The position numbers and the translations under genes were made by a program. A stretch of 64,000 nt of DNA from NCBI GenBank assembly GCA_900473175.1, contig UCKM01000007.1, positions 85,500 to 149,499 of the forward strand, written 5' to 3'. This document shows, one piece after another, positions 1 through 9,924 of the stretch. Each line of letters starts with the position of its first letter. Position 1 is the first letter of the stretch. The DNA is from Hyphomicrobiales bacterium (GTDB lineage: Bacteria > Pseudomonadota > Alphaproteobacteria > Rhizobiales > Rhizobiaceae). The notes beneath the pieces are model-generated. The model had not been told where the DNA came from. It made no database searches and saw nothing but the letters and a program-made list of their open reading frames with translations.

Positions 1-1
1 C

Positions 2-391
2 TGGGCGGCCTATTCGTTGCTATCGCGGCGCTTTGCCAATGTTCCGACAGATGCGGTCACCGGATTTTGCGCAGCAACCTCGGTGCTATCGCTCATTTCA
101 CATCTTCTATTGGAACAGACGGTCTGGCCGGAAGGCGTCGTCCAATGGCTCGCGGTGTTGGGACTTGGCCTCTTTCCCGTGGGTGCCGCTTTCTACGTCT
201 GGGACTACGGCGTCAAGCACGGCAATATCCAGGTTCTTGGCGCGTCGAGCTATGCCGCGCCGCTCCTGTCGACGCTGGTTCTGATCATCGCAGGTGTTAC
301 CGAGCCGACCGCACGCGTGCTACTGGCTTGCCTGCTAATTACGCTTGGCGCTGTTCTGGCGGCCAAGGAAATGCTGCTCAAGCGACGCTAG
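2..391 (+). CDS. EamA/DMT-family transporter, C-terminal part (5' end outside window)
   Basis: The frame is open from the window edge, so only about the last 129 residues of an inner-membrane drug/metabolite exporter are visible. Four hydrophobic stretches are present, starting with a WAAYSLLSRR segment that resembles the start of the second EamA repeat in aromatic amino-acid exporters of the YddG type. The end is a short basic tail (LLKRR). A TTG at 17 could be mistaken for a start, but the preceding in-frame codons continue the family pattern, so the gene is truncated by the window and not short. The substrate cannot be read from this part. Confidence 0.8.
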   Translation, partial: WAAYSLLSRRFANVPTDAVTGFCAATSVLSLISHLLLEQTVWPEGVVQWLAVLGLGLFPVGAAFYVWDYGVKHGNIQVLGASSYAAPLLSTLVLIIAGVTEPTARVLLACLLITLGAVLAAKEMLLKRR

Positions 392-400
392 AGCCTTTGT

Positions 401-835
401 CTAAGGCTCCCAGCCGGGTTCGGCCAGTTCGAACTGGGCGAATTCGAATCCAGGGGCCACGGTACAGCCAACGAGCGTCCAGTCTCCCGTACTTCTGGCC
501 GTCTGCCACAGCCCGGCGGGAACGATTGCCTGCGGCCGTTCGCCATTGGCAAGGTCGAGGCCAAGCCGGTGGGTTTCGTGCGCCCCACCTTCCGCAGCGA
601 TGGTTAGCAGCAGGGGCGCGCCGCCATACCAGTGCCAGACCTCCGCCGCATCCTTGACGCGATGCCATGCCGAGACTTCATCCTTTTCGAGAAGAAAGTA
701 GATCGCCGTCGAATGGCCGCGCCCGCCGACCGGCCAGCCATTCTCGTTATCGCGAAACGTCTGTACGTAGGCGCCGCCTTCTGGATGTGGCTCCAGACCG
801 AGGTGCTGGCGAATCTCCTCCGGCGTCAAAGGCAT
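401..835 (-). CDS. Cupin_5 (DUF985) family protein
   Basis: A 144-residue protein of the cupin_5/DUF985 family, small single-domain beta-barrel proteins of unknown substrate. Visible family features are the N-terminal HPEGGAYVQTFR motif at about residues 17-28, the STAIYFLL strand, the AWHRVKDAAEVWHWY segment with the histidines of the barrel, and the GCTVAPGFEFAQFEL ending. The start codon overlaps the gloB stop by one base (TGATG), so the two leftward genes are probably translationally coupled. Family membership is clear; function is not known to me beyond the fold. Confidence 0.85.
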   Translation of the reverse strand: MPLTPEEIRQHLGLEPHPEGGAYVQTFRDNENGWPVGGRGHSTAIYFLLEKDEVSAWHRVKDAAEVWHWYGGAPLLLTIAAEGGAHETHRLGLDLANGERPQAIVPAGLWQTARSTGDWTLVGCTVAPGFEFAQFELAEPGWEP

Positions 836-1605
836 CAGAAATTATCCTTGCGCTTGCGTATCTCCGCGAATACGGCCTCGTCGCTCGCATCCTCCATCTT
901 GAGATTGCGGCGGATCGACGGATCGTGCCAGCGCAGGAACGGATTGGTCGCCATCTCGCGCAGGATCGTTGTCGGCAGCGTCGGATGTCCGGCTTCGCGC
1001 AAGGCGGTGACCTCCTTGGCGCGCTCTTTCAGCGCCGAATTCTCCGGGTCGACCGTCAGTGCGAACCTTGCATTGCTCTCCGTATATTCGTGACCGCAAT
1101 AGACTTCCGTGTCACCCGGTAGCGCCGTCAGACGCTGCAGCGACTTGAACATGGTCGCCGGGGTTCCTTCGAAGAGGCGTCCACATCCAAGGGAAAAAAG
1201 CGTATCGCCTGTGAAGACGACCTTCGCCGCCGGAATATGGAACGAGATCTCGCCCGCCGTATGTCCCGGGGTGGAAATCGCCTCCACTTCGAATGTGCCG
1301 AACGCAAAGCGCTCGCCGTGACTGAGCGCGCGGTCGATGCCTGGGATCTTCGTCTCCTCGTCGCGCGGTCCAATAATTTCGGCACCGAATCGTTTCTTGA
1401 GGGCGAAATTGGCTTCGACATGATCGCCATGATGGTGCGTGGTGAATATGTGGGTGAGTTTCCAGCCGCGGCGCTTCAGCGCTTCAAGGATCGCATTTTC
1501 GTCCGGGGCATCGATCGATGCCGTAACGCTGGCTTCAGGATCGTGGATCAGCACGCCGAAATTGTCGCTGCGCGCGCTGAACTGTTCTATTTGGAGATTG
1601 GACAT
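835..1605 (-). CDS. gloB: Hydroxyacylglutathione hydrolase (glyoxalase II)
   Basis: A 256-residue metallo-beta-lactamase-fold enzyme that hydrolyses S-lactoylglutathione to D-lactate and glutathione in methylglyoxal detoxification. The dinuclear metal site motif THHHGDH lies at residues 56-62, followed by STPGHTAG, FTGDTLF and YCGHEYT, and the C-terminal glyoxalase II extension (ATNPFLRW). The ATG at 1605 is chosen because GGAAGAG stands just before it and the protein then has the family length; a further upstream in-frame start would add 39 residues without similarity. It is divergent from the methyltransferase gene at 1717. Confidence 0.93.
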   Translation of the reverse strand: MSNLQIEQFSARSDNFGVLIHDPEASVTASIDAPDENAILEALKRRGWKLTHIFTTHHHGDHVEANFALKKRFGAEIIGPRDEETKIPGIDRALSHGERFAFGTFEVEAISTPGHTAGEISFHIPAAKVVFTGDTLFSLGCGRLFEGTPATMFKSLQRLTALPGDTEVYCGHEYTESNARFALTVDPENSALKERAKEVTALREAGHPTLPTTILREMATNPFLRWHDPSIRRNLKMEDASDEAVFAEIRKRKDNF

Positions 1606-1716
1606 GTTGGTTTCTCTTCCGGAAGGGGGTCCACACAGGATAGCCGGAGCGAGCCGGGGCGCAACCCATGTTTCTGTGATCCTTGATGTTCCAGACTGCC
1701 GTGTTAGGTTGCGGCC

Positions 1717-2469
1717 ATGCATCTCGACATTATTGACCTGCGCGCATTCTACGCTTCAACGCTCGGCCATCTGGCTGAGCGTTCCATTACCATGGCATTG
1801 GCCTCCATCTGGCCGAAGCTGCCGGGCGAACGTTTGGTCGGACTTGGCTATGTCGTCCCCTTTCTGGATCGCTTTCGCGGCGACACGGAGCGAACCTTCG
1901 CCTTCATGCCCGCCGGGCAGGGCGCGGTGAGTTGGCCGCCCGCCGCACCATCCTCGACAGCATTGATATTCGAAGAGGAGTTGCCGCTGCCGGATTCGGC
2001 GGTGGACAGGATACTGATGGTGCACGCGTTGGAGCATGCGGAAGACCCGCGCGAAACCTTGAAGGAAATGTGGCGGGTGCTCGCCCCGAATGGCCGGCTG
2101 GTCATTGTCGTCCCTAACCGGCGCGGGCTCTGGGCACGTTTCGAACATACCCCGTTTGGCAGCGGTCGCCCCTATAGCGGAGGGCAACTGACGCGCCTGT
2201 TGCGTGAGGCAAATTTCACGCCCGGACCTTGGGCCGAGGCGCTGTTTTTTCCGCCATCGTCGCGGCGCTGGATCATGCGCCCATCGGCAATTTTCGAGCG
2301 GCTGGGCCGGCGCTTCTGGCCGATGTTCTCGGGCGTCCTGATCGTGGAGGCGCAGAAGCGCATTTATCAGGGGCTGCCGGTGGCGCAGCGATCATCGCGG
2401 CGCGTTTTCGTACCGGTCCTGTCGCCGCAAGGCACGGCGAGCGCGCGACGGGTGAAATCTTCCGACTAG
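1717..2469 (+). CDS. Class I SAM-dependent methyltransferase
   Basis: A 250-residue Methyltransf_11-type protein. The middle holds LPLPDSAVDRILMVHALEHAEDP and EMWRVLAPNGRLVIVVPNR segments, the motif II to III region of class I enzymes. The usual glycine-rich motif I is weak: LVGLGYVVPFLDRF near residue 41 takes its place. The C-terminus is basic. The gene is transcribed away from gloB across a 111-base gap that must hold both promoters. It is often found beside gloB in Rhizobiales, but its substrate is unknown. Confidence 0.8.
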   Translation: MHLDIIDLRAFYASTLGHLAERSITMALASIWPKLPGERLVGLGYVVPFLDRFRGDTERTFAFMPAGQGAVSWPPAAPSSTALIFEEELPLPDSAVDRILMVHALEHAEDPRETLKEMWRVLAPNGRLVIVVPNRRGLWARFEHTPFGSGRPYSGGQLTRLLREANFTPGPWAEALFFPPSSRRWIMRPSAIFERLGRRFWPMFSGVLIVEAQKRIYQGLPVAQRSSRRVFVPVLSPQGTASARRVKSSD

Positions 2470-2478
2470 CCTGGTAGT

Positions 2479-3093
2479 CTAGCGTTTGAGCAGGAATACC
2501 GCCTGCTGGCCGAACAGATTCCAGAAACCCCAAGGCATGTTGAAGCCGAGCCTTTGTCCCAAGGCATTGAGCGCTACTGCCGATTCCACTTGCGCGCCGA
2601 CTTCCCTGGTCATGTCGACAAAGTCACTGATGGTGCAGAAATGAATATTCGGCGTATCGTACCAGCTGTAGGGCAGGTCCTTCGTTACCGGCATACGGCC
2701 GTTGAGGGCGAGCGAAGCGCGCACCCGCCAGTGGCCGAAATTCGGGAAGGAGACGATGGCGCGCTCACCAATGCGCAAAAGTTCGGTCAGGACATTCTTC
2801 GGATTGCGTGTGGCCTGCAAGGTCTGTGACAGGATCACGTAGTCAAAGCCGGAATCCGGATAATATTTCAGGTCGCTGTCGGCGTCGCCCTGGATCACCG
2901 AAAGGCCGCGCGCAACCGATTCGTTGACGCCTTTTTGCGACAATTCCACACCGCGTCCGTCGACGCCCCTGGCTGCTTGCAACAGTTCCAGCAGTTCGCC
3001 GTCGCCGCAGCCGACGTCGAGAACGCGCGAACCCGGCTTCACCAGTGAGGCGATCACATCGAAATCGACACGGGGATGGGTATTGACGCTCAT
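2479..3093 (-). CDS. metW: Methionine biosynthesis protein MetW
   Basis: A 204-residue class I methyltransferase-fold protein of the MetW family, which partners the homoserine O-acetyltransferase MetX in methionine synthesis. Motif [13 protein letters not shown] is at about residues 24-35, and [12 protein letters not shown] and [15 protein letters not shown] are typical family segments. Its start overlaps the metX stop by four bases (3090-3093, ATGA), a classical coupled pair. Family assignment is firm; whether it methylates anything is not settled by the sequence. Confidence 0.93.
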   Translation of the reverse strand: MSVNTHPRVDFDVIASLVKPGSRVLDVGCGDGELLELLQAARGVDGRGVELSQKGVNESVARGLSVIQGDADSDLKYYPDSGFDYVILSQTLQATRNPKNVLTELLRIGERAIVSFPNFGHWRVRASLALNGRMPVTKDLPYSWYDTPNIHFCTISDFVDMTREVGAQVESAVALNALGQRLGFNMPWGFWNLFGQQAVFLLKR

Positions 3094-4277
3094 GCTGGAA
3101 GAAGCCCCTTCGCCCGGGCAGCCGAACGGATGAAGCCATTGATCGCCGAAAACATCTCCGGCTCATCCAGCAGGAATGCGTCGTGGCCGCGATCGGATTC
3201 GATCTCGACAAAGGAAACCGAAGCGCCCGCCGCGTTCAACGCATGGGCGACGGTGCGGCTTTCGCTTGTCGGGAACAGCCAGTCGCTGGTGAAGGACACT
3301 ATACAGAAGCGGGTTTTCGATCCGGCAAAGGCATCGGCAAGCCGGCCTTCATGCTCGGCGGCCAAATCGAAATAATCCATGGCGCGGGTCATGTAGAGAT
3401 AGGAATTGGCGTCAAAGCGATCGACGAAGGTCATGCCCTGATGGCGCAGGTAGCTTTCGATCTGGAAATCCGCGTCAAAGCCGAATGTCACATTCTGCCG
3501 GTCCTGCAAGTTGCGGCCGAACTTGCGGTGCAGTGCTGGCTCGGACAGATAGGTAATATGCGCCGCCATCCGGGCGACTGAGAGGCCTTTGCGCGGCACA
3601 GTCCCTGCTTCGAGATAGCGTCCGTCCTTCCACTCAGGATCGGCCATGACCGCCTGACGACCTACCTCATGGAAGGCAATGTTCTGCGATGAGTGGCGTG
3701 CGCCGGTTGCGATTGCGACGGCGGCAAACACCCTGTCGGAATGGCTCGACGCCCACTCAAGCACCTGCATGCCGCCCATCGACCCGCCGATCACCGCAAA
3801 GAGCTGCTTGATGCCGAAATGATCGATGAGCATGGCCTGTGCGCGGACCATGTCGGCAATCGTGATGATGGGCAGATCGAGCGCATAGGTCTTGCCTGTT
3901 CGCGCGTTGATCGAAGCGGGACCGGTGGAACCAAGGCATCCGCCAAGGACATTGGAGCACAGCACGAAATAGCGGTCCGTATCGATGGGCTTGCCGGGGC
4001 CGACCAGCGTTTCCCACCAGCCGGACTTGCCCGTGACGGGATGGACATTGGCAACGTGCTGGTCGCCGGTCAGGGCATGGCAAATCAGGATCGCGTTGGA
4101 CTTGTCCGCATTGAGTTCGCCGTAGGACTGGTAAGCGATGCGAAAGGGCGACAGCGCAACCCCGCTATCGAGATGCAAGGGCTTGTCAGCACCAAAATCC
4201 ACCACGGGGCTGTGGGGATTTGTGGCTTCCTGCAGTCTCTGATCGTTCGTGGCGGCTGGTCGGCTGGCTTTTGTCAT
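3090..4277 (-). CDS. metX: Homoserine O-acetyltransferase
   Basis: A 395-residue alpha/beta-hydrolase-fold enzyme that acetylates L-homoserine from acetyl-CoA, the committed step to methionine. Seen are the CHALTGDQH oxyanion segment (about 66-74), the nucleophile elbow GGSMGG with Ser166, the SDWLFP segment carrying the acid, and a late RGHDAFL with the catalytic His. The ATG at 4277 gives the usual length; the frame stays open to 4394 but that extension has no family character. It heads the metX-metW operon and is divergent from hisC. Some homologs use succinyl-CoA, which cannot be decided by eye. Confidence 0.93.
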   Translation of the reverse strand: MTKASRPAATNDQRLQEATNPHSPVVDFGADKPLHLDSGVALSPFRIAYQSYGELNADKSNAILICHALTGDQHVANVHPVTGKSGWWETLVGPGKPIDTDRYFVLCSNVLGGCLGSTGPASINARTGKTYALDLPIITIADMVRAQAMLIDHFGIKQLFAVIGGSMGGMQVLEWASSHSDRVFAAVAIATGARHSSQNIAFHEVGRQAVMADPEWKDGRYLEAGTVPRKGLSVARMAAHITYLSEPALHRKFGRNLQDRQNVTFGFDADFQIESYLRHQGMTFVDRFDANSYLYMTRAMDYFDLAAEHEGRLADAFAGSKTRFCIVSFTSDWLFPTSESRTVAHALNAAGASVSFVEIESDRGHDAFLLDEPEMFSAINGFIRSAARAKGLLPA

Positions 4278-4477
4278 GATTGCGCGGATTGGAGCAAGGT
4301 GCCGGGTAGGTATGGTTGCGACCGTGCCAAAGTCAATGGTTTCTTTCGTATGAGTGGCTGGGTGGGCCCTTGCGCAGTAACTTGTTCTCGACATCAGGCT
4401 CTTTGGCAGCTATGTCCGCACGGTTGCTCTTGCCCGCAACGACCATCGACCCGAACGATGCACGGATGTCCTCGATC

Positions 4478-5584
4478 ATGACCACGACACGACAAGACAC
4501 GCGCCCAACCCCGAAAGCCGGTTTGCTGGACATCGCAGCCTATGTGCCGGGCAAGGAACATGCGCCCGGCGTCGCGAAGGTCTACAAGCTCTCGTCCAAT
4601 GAAACGCCGCTTGGTGCAAGCAGGCACGCGATCGAGGCCTATCGCGAAGCGGCGGAACGGCTGGAAATCTATCCGGACGGCCAAGCGACCGCGCTGAAGA
4701 AGGCCATCGCCGATGTACATGGTTTGAACGCTGACAATATCCTCTGCGGCAATGGCTCCGACGAGCTGCTCGGCCTTCTTTGCCAAACCTATCTCGCGCC
4801 GGGTGATGAAGCGATTTACACTGAGCACGGCTTCATGGTGTACAAGATCTACATCATGGCGGCTGGCGCCACACCGGTGGTCGCGAAGGAAAAGAACGAG
4901 CAGGCGGAAGTCGACTCCATCCTGAGCGCCGTCACGCCGCGCACCAGGATCGTGTTCCTTGCCAATCCGAACAATCCGACCGGCACATATCTTCCATTCG
5001 AAGAGGTGCGCCGACTGCATGCGGGGCTGCCGAAGAATGTGCTGCTGGTGCTCGACGCCGCCTATGCGGAATATGTACGCCGCAACGACTACGAAGCCGG
5101 CGTTGAATTGGTTTCGTCATTCGAAAATGTCGTCATGACCCGCACCTTCTCGAAAATCCATGGCCTTGCAGCGCTGCGGATCGGCTGGATGTTCGCGCCG
5201 GCTCACGTCATCGATGCGGTCAACCGCATCCGCGGGCCGTTCAATCTCAACTCGGCGGCCATTGTCGCTGGAGCCGCGGCCATCCGCGACCGTGCGCATG
5301 TGCAAGAGGCCGTGGCTTTCAACGAGAAGTGGCTACCCTGGCTGACGGAACAACTGACGGCGCTTGGCCTGCGGGTCACGCCATCGGTCGGCAACTTCCT
5401 GCTGGTGCATTTTCCGGACAACGTAGCGAAGTCGGCCGAGAAGGCGGACGCTTACCTTACGAGCAAGGGGTATATTTTGCGCCGTGTTGCGGGATACGGA
5501 TTCCCCAATGCGTTGCGCCTTACCATCGGATCCGAGGAAGCCAATCGCGGCGTAGTCGCCGCACTCTCCGAATTCTTGAAGTAG
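4478..5584 (+). CDS. hisC: Histidinol-phosphate aminotransferase
   Basis: A 368-residue class II PLP aminotransferase. HisC converts imidazole-acetol phosphate to histidinol phosphate, and copies linked to tyrC commonly also transaminate aromatic keto acids. Seen are LSSNETPLG (39-47), GNGSDELL (91-98), NPNNPTGT (163-170), the cofactor Asp193/Tyr196 pair and the PLP lysine K226 in [12 protein letters not shown] 4478 starts the conserved part; another ATG four codons upstream (4466) is equally possible. tyrC follows three bases after the stop, so this copy may mainly serve tyrosine and phenylalanine synthesis. Confidence 0.9.
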   Translation: MTTTRQDTRPTPKAGLLDIAAYVPGKEHAPGVAKVYKLSSNETPLGASRHAIEAYREAAERLEIYPDGQATALKKAIADVHGLNADNILCGNGSDELLGLLCQTYLAPGDEAIYTEHGFMVYKIYIMAAGATPVVAKEKNEQAEVDSILSAVTPRTRIVFLANPNNPTGTYLPFEEVRRLHAGLPKNVLLVLDAAYAEYVRRNDYEAGVELVSSFENVVMTRTFSKIHGLAALRIGWMFAPAHVIDAVNRIRGPFNLNSAAIVAGAAAIRDRAHVQEAVAFNEKWLPWLTEQLTALGLRVTPSVGNFLLVHFPDNVAKSAEKADAYLTSKGYILRRVAGYGFPNALRLTIGSEEANRGVVAALSEFLK

Positions 5585-5587
5585 AAG

Positions 5588-6526
5588 ATGTCCAAAATCC
5601 ACTTTGATAAAATCGCACTGATCGGCATCGGCCTCATCGGTTCGTCGCTGGCACGCGTCATCAAGCGTGAGGGCCTCGCCGGTCAAATCGTCATCTCCAC
5701 CCGCAGCGAAAAGACACTGGAACGGGCCAAGGCGCTTGGCCTCGGCGACAGCTACACGCTTGACAGCGCCGAGGCGGTGAAAGACGCCGATCTCGTCGTC
5801 ATTTCCGTACCGGTCGGCTCATCGGGCGAAGTCGCGCGGCATATTGCGGGTTCGCTGAAGCCGGGCGCAATCGTCACCGATGTCGGCTCGACCAAGGGCT
5901 CGGTCATCGCGCAGATGCAGCCCGAGCTTCCATCCAATGTGCATTTCATCCCCGGCCACCCGCTGGCAGGCACGGAATATTCGGGTCCCGATGCCGGCTT
6001 TGCCGAGCTCTTTTCCAATCGCTGGTGCATCCTGACGCCACTCGACGGAACGGATACCGATGCTCTCGACCGGCTGACGAAATTCTGGGAGGCCTGCGGT
6101 TCGAGACTCGACACGATGGATCCGGTGCATCACGACAGGGTTCTCGCCATCGTTTCGCACCTGCCGCACATCATCGCCTACAATATCGTAGGCACGGCAA
6201 GCGATCTTGAGGAAGTGACGAACTCCGAAGTCATCAAATATTCGGCTTCCGGATTTCGCGACTTCACCCGCCTTGCAGCGTCGGATCCGACGATGTGGCG
6301 CGACGTCTGTCTGCACAACAAGGAAGCCATCCTCGAAATGCTCGCGCGGTTTTCCGAGGACCTTGCATCGTTGCAGCGATCGATCCGCTGGGGCGACGGC
6401 GACGCGCTCTTCAGCCTGTTCACCCGGACCCGTGCAGTCCGGCGAGGCATCATCGACGCCGGTCAGGAAGTAGACGCGCCCGATTTCGGGCGGCAGAAAG
6501 CAACGCAGGCCACGCCGTCACAGTGA
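5588..6526 (+). CDS. tyrC: Prephenate/arogenate (cyclohexadienyl) dehydrogenase
   Basis: A 312-residue TyrA-family oxidoreductase that decarboxylates prephenate or arogenate with NAD(P)+ on the way to tyrosine. The N-terminal Rossmann motif GIGLIGSSLAR is at about 13-23, and PGHPLAGTEYSGP with the conserved His follows in the middle. The C-terminal helical half carries SGFRDFTRLA. There is no fused chorismate mutase or ACT domain. It lies three bases after hisC, with a purine-rich stretch at the junction as ribosome site. Its last nine bases overlap the end of the convergent DUF2125 gene. Confidence 0.92.
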   Translation: MSKIHFDKIALIGIGLIGSSLARVIKREGLAGQIVISTRSEKTLERAKALGLGDSYTLDSAEAVKDADLVVISVPVGSSGEVARHIAGSLKPGAIVTDVGSTKGSVIAQMQPELPSNVHFIPGHPLAGTEYSGPDAGFAELFSNRWCILTPLDGTDTDALDRLTKFWEACGSRLDTMDPVHHDRVLAIVSHLPHIIAYNIVGTASDLEEVTNSEVIKYSASGFRDFTRLAASDPTMWRDVCLHNKEAILEMLARFSEDLASLQRSIRWGDGDALFSLFTRTRAVRRGIIDAGQEVDAPDFGRQKATQATPSQ

Positions 6527-7537
6527 CGGCAGGCGGCCAATATTGATAAAGCCCACCGACATCTTGCCGTTCTTGACCGTGATCGGCAGGGTCGGTACAC
6601 CGCTCGCGTCTCTCGGAGCGAATGCCAGAGCCTGGAGCACGGTGGAAATGGTGTTTCCGGCCTCCGGGAAGATGCCGTGGAGCGCGGCGGCGAAACCCTC
6701 CGGATTGCGCATCGTCACCTGGAATTCGCCGCTGATCCGTCCGTCTTCAGCAATTGAGAATGGCCCCGTCACTCCGACACCGCTGCCGTCGCCGAAGGAA
6801 AGATCGATCTTGCGCAAGGTGCCCGTCTGGCCGCGCAGCACCGTCAGGTCGCGTTCCGCCTTGCCGAGAAGCGCAAAGCCATTGGCGAGTTGTACATCCG
6901 CCGCGCCGGCAAGCTCGGGCAGGGAACGGTTGGGAATGACATTGTCTGCAATTTTGAGCTTGTCGAATGACAGCGCGACATCCATTTGCGGGTCATTCGC
7001 GATGAATTTCAGCTTGCCGTCGCCGAGCACGGCTATAGATGCGTCACTCGCTGCGGCATCCCGCTTGTTGACCACGACATTGCTGCCCTGAAATTCCATC
7101 TGGCGGGGAAGCGGCCTGTCAAGATGGATGCTCGATGTGAGTTTGTCCCATTTTGCGTCAAGCGGCATCAAGCCGGGTAGATCGATTGCCGCCGGACCAT
7201 CGATCGTGTTGACTATCTGAAGCGGGTCGTAAAGTCGCGCTGCCGAGCGGAAGGTGCCCGCCGCGATGGAAAGGCCCTTGGCTTTGTCGGCCCAACCTAC
7301 CTTGGTGCAATCAAGACCGACCCTTAAGGGGAAACCGCTGGCCCGCGCATCTTCGCAAGTGGCGTCGATGCCCTTTTCCCTGAAGGCAGCGAGGTTGGTC
7401 GCAAGGCGCGATTCCAGCTCATGCGCGAGATAGTACCAGCCAGCCGTATAGAGGAGCCCAAGCACAACGATTGTGCCCACGCCATATTTCCAAAGGCGTC
7501 CGGTCTTCTTGCTGCTCTCTGGGGTGCTTGACGGCAT
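6518..7537 (-). CDS. DUF2125 family membrane-anchored protein
   Basis: A 339-residue protein with a short basic N-terminus, one membrane helix at about residues 15-37 (YGVGTIVVLGLLYTAGWY) and a long, probably periplasmic beta-rich domain. The pattern GFPLRVGLDC, the DGPAAIDLPGL segment and the closing LTLPITVKNGKMSVGFI-like end match DUF2125, an alphaproteobacterial family of unknown role. ATG 7537 is preferred over the in-frame ATG 16 codons upstream because it places the helix at the usual distance. It stands alone, divergent from the ChaC gene and convergent with tyrC. Confidence 0.8.
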   Translation of the reverse strand: MPSSTPESSKKTGRLWKYGVGTIVVLGLLYTAGWYYLAHELESRLATNLAAFREKGIDATCEDARASGFPLRVGLDCTKVGWADKAKGLSIAAGTFRSAARLYDPLQIVNTIDGPAAIDLPGLMPLDAKWDKLTSSIHLDRPLPRQMEFQGSNVVVNKRDAAASDASIAVLGDGKLKFIANDPQMDVALSFDKLKIADNVIPNRSLPELAGAADVQLANGFALLGKAERDLTVLRGQTGTLRKIDLSFGDGSGVGVTGPFSIAEDGRISGEFQVTMRNPEGFAAALHGIFPEAGNTISTVLQALAFAPRDASGVPTLPITVKNGKMSVGFINIGRLPSL

Positions 7538-7602
7538 GGTCCGGCTCTCGCTATCGATCAGGGGGAAGTGCTTCTTGGGGAACAAAAGCTATCAGGACGG
7601 AT

Positions 7603-8127
7603 ATGGGCGATTTTTGGGTCTTTGGCTATGGTTCTTTGATGTGGAAGCCGGGCTTTGCACATGAGGAAACGGTACATGCCCGTCTTCATGGCTATCGAAG
7701 AGCCCTATGCGTGCGCTCCTACGTGCATCGCGGGACGCCAGAGCGACCCGGTCTGGTGCTCGGTCTCGACCGGGGCGGTTCCTGTCTTGGCATGGCCTTT
7801 CGCGTGCCGGGCGACCTTGAGGACGAGGTGGTTGCCTATCTGCGCGCGCGCGAACTTGTCACCCACGTCTATCTCGAAAGGCGGCTCGGCGTGCGTCTCG
7901 CCGACGGCCGCAAAGTCGAGGCGCTGACCTACATCGTCGACCGTGGCCACGTGCAATATGCCGGGTCCCTTTCTGTCAGCGAGGCGGCCCGTGCCGTACG
8001 CGGCTCCGTCGGCCAGTCTGGCCGCAATGAGGATTATGTGCACAATACGCTGGAGCACCTCCGCAAGATGAACATCAGAGACCACTGGATGGAAGCGGTG
8101 GTCGCGGCGGTCGATGGGGGCGTTTAA
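7603..8127 (+). CDS. Gamma-glutamylcyclotransferase, ChaC type
   Basis: A 174-residue ChaC-family protein; characterised members cleave glutathione to 5-oxoproline and Cys-Gly in the cytoplasm. The substrate loop FGYGSLMWKPGF is at residues 7-18, followed by GTPERPGLVLGLD, GMAFRV and the YLERRLGV region that carries the conserved acidic residue. ATG 7603 has AGGACGG a few bases upstream and starts directly at the conserved MGDFWVFGYGS. The longer open frame from 7471 lies over the DUF2125 gene on the other strand and is rejected. Confidence 0.88.
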   Translation: MGDFWVFGYGSLMWKPGFAHEETVHARLHGYRRALCVRSYVHRGTPERPGLVLGLDRGGSCLGMAFRVPGDLEDEVVAYLRARELVTHVYLERRLGVRLADGRKVEALTYIVDRGHVQYAGSLSVSEAARAVRGSVGQSGRNEDYVHNTLEHLRKMNIRDHWMEAVVAAVDGGV

Positions 8128-8169
8128 GGCGAATCCGTCAGTGTGGTAACCCGGATGCGCCAGCCCGGC

Positions 8170-8955
8170 TTAAGCGTCTACGCCCAGTTCCTTGAGCCGC
8201 GCGATCGCCGTTGGTGGCATGGGCGGAGGATTGCCGGATTTCGCGGTGGCGATCAAAAGGTCGTCGCATGCAGCTTCCGTGACCTCTTCCAGCTTTTTTA
8301 GGAAAGCGTCATTGTCGAGGCCAGGCTCGATCGGCGGCAGGATGCGGCAGCGGATCACGCCCGGATAGCGCATGAACTTGCGGCGTGGCCAGAACAGCCC
8401 GGCATTGTGGGCGATCGGAACCACGGGAACGCCAAGCTCGCCATAGATATGGGCGACACCGTATTTGTAGTGGGGCGGTGCTCCGGGCGCCGTGCGTGTC
8501 CCTTCGGGATAGATCATCAGCTGTCGGCCATCGGCAACGGCCGCACGGGCGCCCTTGACAGCAGCCTTCATGGCGGCAGAGCGTTTGCCGCGATCAATCG
8601 GCACCATCTTCATCTTGGCGATGTACCAGCCGAAGAGCGGGATCCAGGTCAATTCGCGCTTGAGGATATAGACCGGGTCGGCGATGTGGGGAAGAAAGGC
8701 ATAGGTATCCCAGAAGGATTGATGCTTCGGCGCGCAGATATAGGGGCCGTCGGGAATGTTCTCCAGGCCTTCAATATGATGGTCCGCGCCGACGATGATC
8801 TTCTGCAGCCAGAGGTTGGATCGGGCCCAATTCTTGGGAACACTCCAGGCCTGCTTGCGCGGGCTTAGAAAGTAATAGGGCGTGAATATGATCATCTGGA
8901 TGATCATATTGAGATAGAAGGCGGCGTTGAAAGCAAGTGATCGGATGATCGTCAT
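8170..8955 (-). CDS. plsC: 1-acyl-sn-glycerol-3-phosphate acyltransferase
   Basis: A 261-residue inner-membrane acyltransferase that makes phosphatidic acid from lysophosphatidic acid. One hydrophobic N-terminal helix (about 8-30) is followed by the catalytic H(X4)D motif, KHQSFWD, with His78 and Asp83, then the substrate motif YPEGTRT at 149-155. The C-terminus is soluble. The length fits the family. It stands alone with its own 119-base gap to the ydcF-like gene on the same strand. Acyl specificity cannot be inferred. Confidence 0.9.
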   Translation of the reverse strand: MTIIRSLAFNAAFYLNMIIQMIIFTPYYFLSPRKQAWSVPKNWARSNLWLQKIIVGADHHIEGLENIPDGPYICAPKHQSFWDTYAFLPHIADPVYILKRELTWIPLFGWYIAKMKMVPIDRGKRSAAMKAAVKGARAAVADGRQLMIYPEGTRTAPGAPPHYKYGVAHIYGELGVPVVPIAHNAGLFWPRRKFMRYPGVIRCRILPPIEPGLDNDAFLKKLEEVTEAACDDLLIATAKSGNPPPMPPTAIARLKELGVDA

Positions 8956-9074
8956 GAGGGTCTCTGGTGGCGCCGGTGGGTTTGCGGCCTTGGTTATACT
9001 AGACGGGACCTGCCGTACACTAGGGTCAGGACCCTAATACGATCAAAATGGAACTGGCCGGGAACGGCAGGGCT

Positions 9075-9785
9075 TCAGTCCTTGATGCGATGGAGCAACG
9101 CGGCGGAAGCTTCCGACAGGCTGTCAGGCAACTCCGAGCGCATGACGGCTCCAAGGTATTTGACATATTCAACGAGGAGCACGCGAACGACGAGGCCGCG
9201 TGCAATCCAGTCTCCGTCCCGCAGATTGCTGTTGATGATCGGGTAGGGAATGAACTCGATGTCCTGCGAGGCGTGGCGCAGTTCAACCATTGTGCGGGGA
9301 ATGTGATAATTGTTGGTGACGACGATGATCCGTTTGTAGTGGTTCGCATTGGCCCACTTGACGCTCTCGGCGGCATTGCCGATCGTATCCAGCGCCGAGC
9401 GGTCTATGTCGACGCAACATTCGAACAGGGTGGCGTCGCCGCCGGTCACGCGCTGCAATTCGCTGCGGTTGATGGCGGAATGCACGCCGCTGATGAACAA
9501 GCGTTCGCCGCGCTTGTTCTTGAGGAGATCGAGCGCGCCCTCGATGCGAGAATAGCCACCGGTGAGGACGACAATCCCATCGGCGGGCTCGATCAAATCC
9601 GGTGCCTCCATGGTGGTCACCCGATCACTGAATATGATGAAGCCGCCGATGAACAGGCCAAGGCCGAGAATGCAAAGCACGAACAGCGGCAGAACGATCC
9701 GTCTGCGGATGAACGTGATCAATCGACCATCGCCGTTGATATCGCCGGTGCCTGGCTTACCGTTGCTGTCGTTCACGCCGTCCAT
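9075..9785 (-). CDS. YdcF/SanA family (DUF218) membrane protein
   Basis: About 236 residues: a basic cytoplasmic N-terminus, one membrane helix (about 30-52, LPLFVLCILGLGLFIGGF) and a DUF218 domain outside. The DUF218 pattern is clear: ADGIVVLTGGYSRIEGALDLL, RLFISGV, TIGNAAESVKWA and RIIVVTNNYHIPRTMVELR. Relatives such as SanA affect envelope permeability, but the enzymatic role is unproved. ATG 9785 is taken; an in-frame TTG at 9797 preceded by AAGG is a real alternative. Its place upstream of plsC on the same strand is consistent with envelope work. Confidence 0.83.
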   Translation of the reverse strand: MDGVNDSNGKPGTGDINGDGRLITFIRRRIVLPLFVLCILGLGLFIGGFIIFSDRVTTMEAPDLIEPADGIVVLTGGYSRIEGALDLLKNKRGERLFISGVHSAINRSELQRVTGGDATLFECCVDIDRSALDTIGNAAESVKWANANHYKRIIVVTNNYHIPRTMVELRHASQDIEFIPYPIINSNLRDGDWIARGLVVRVLLVEYVKYLGAVMRSELPDSLSEASAALLHRIKD

Positions 9786-9924
9786 TTTGCGCCGCAAATT
9801 GCCTTATCTCAGATACTTTTTTAGAGGGTCGGCAGCAGGCGTGCCGGAGCCTTTGTGAAATCCATGCTACTGGAACTAAATTAACAAACTTAGGGCCGCC
9901 ATTTCATCGCAACAGGTTCTGGCT

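Noticed and set aside
4278..4477. SAM-II riboswitch upstream of metX
   Set aside because: This riboswitch often precedes metX in alphaproteobacteria. I looked on the metX strand for its conserved GATTTG and GCTAAA-type parts and found only GCTGCCAAAGAG, which does not fit.
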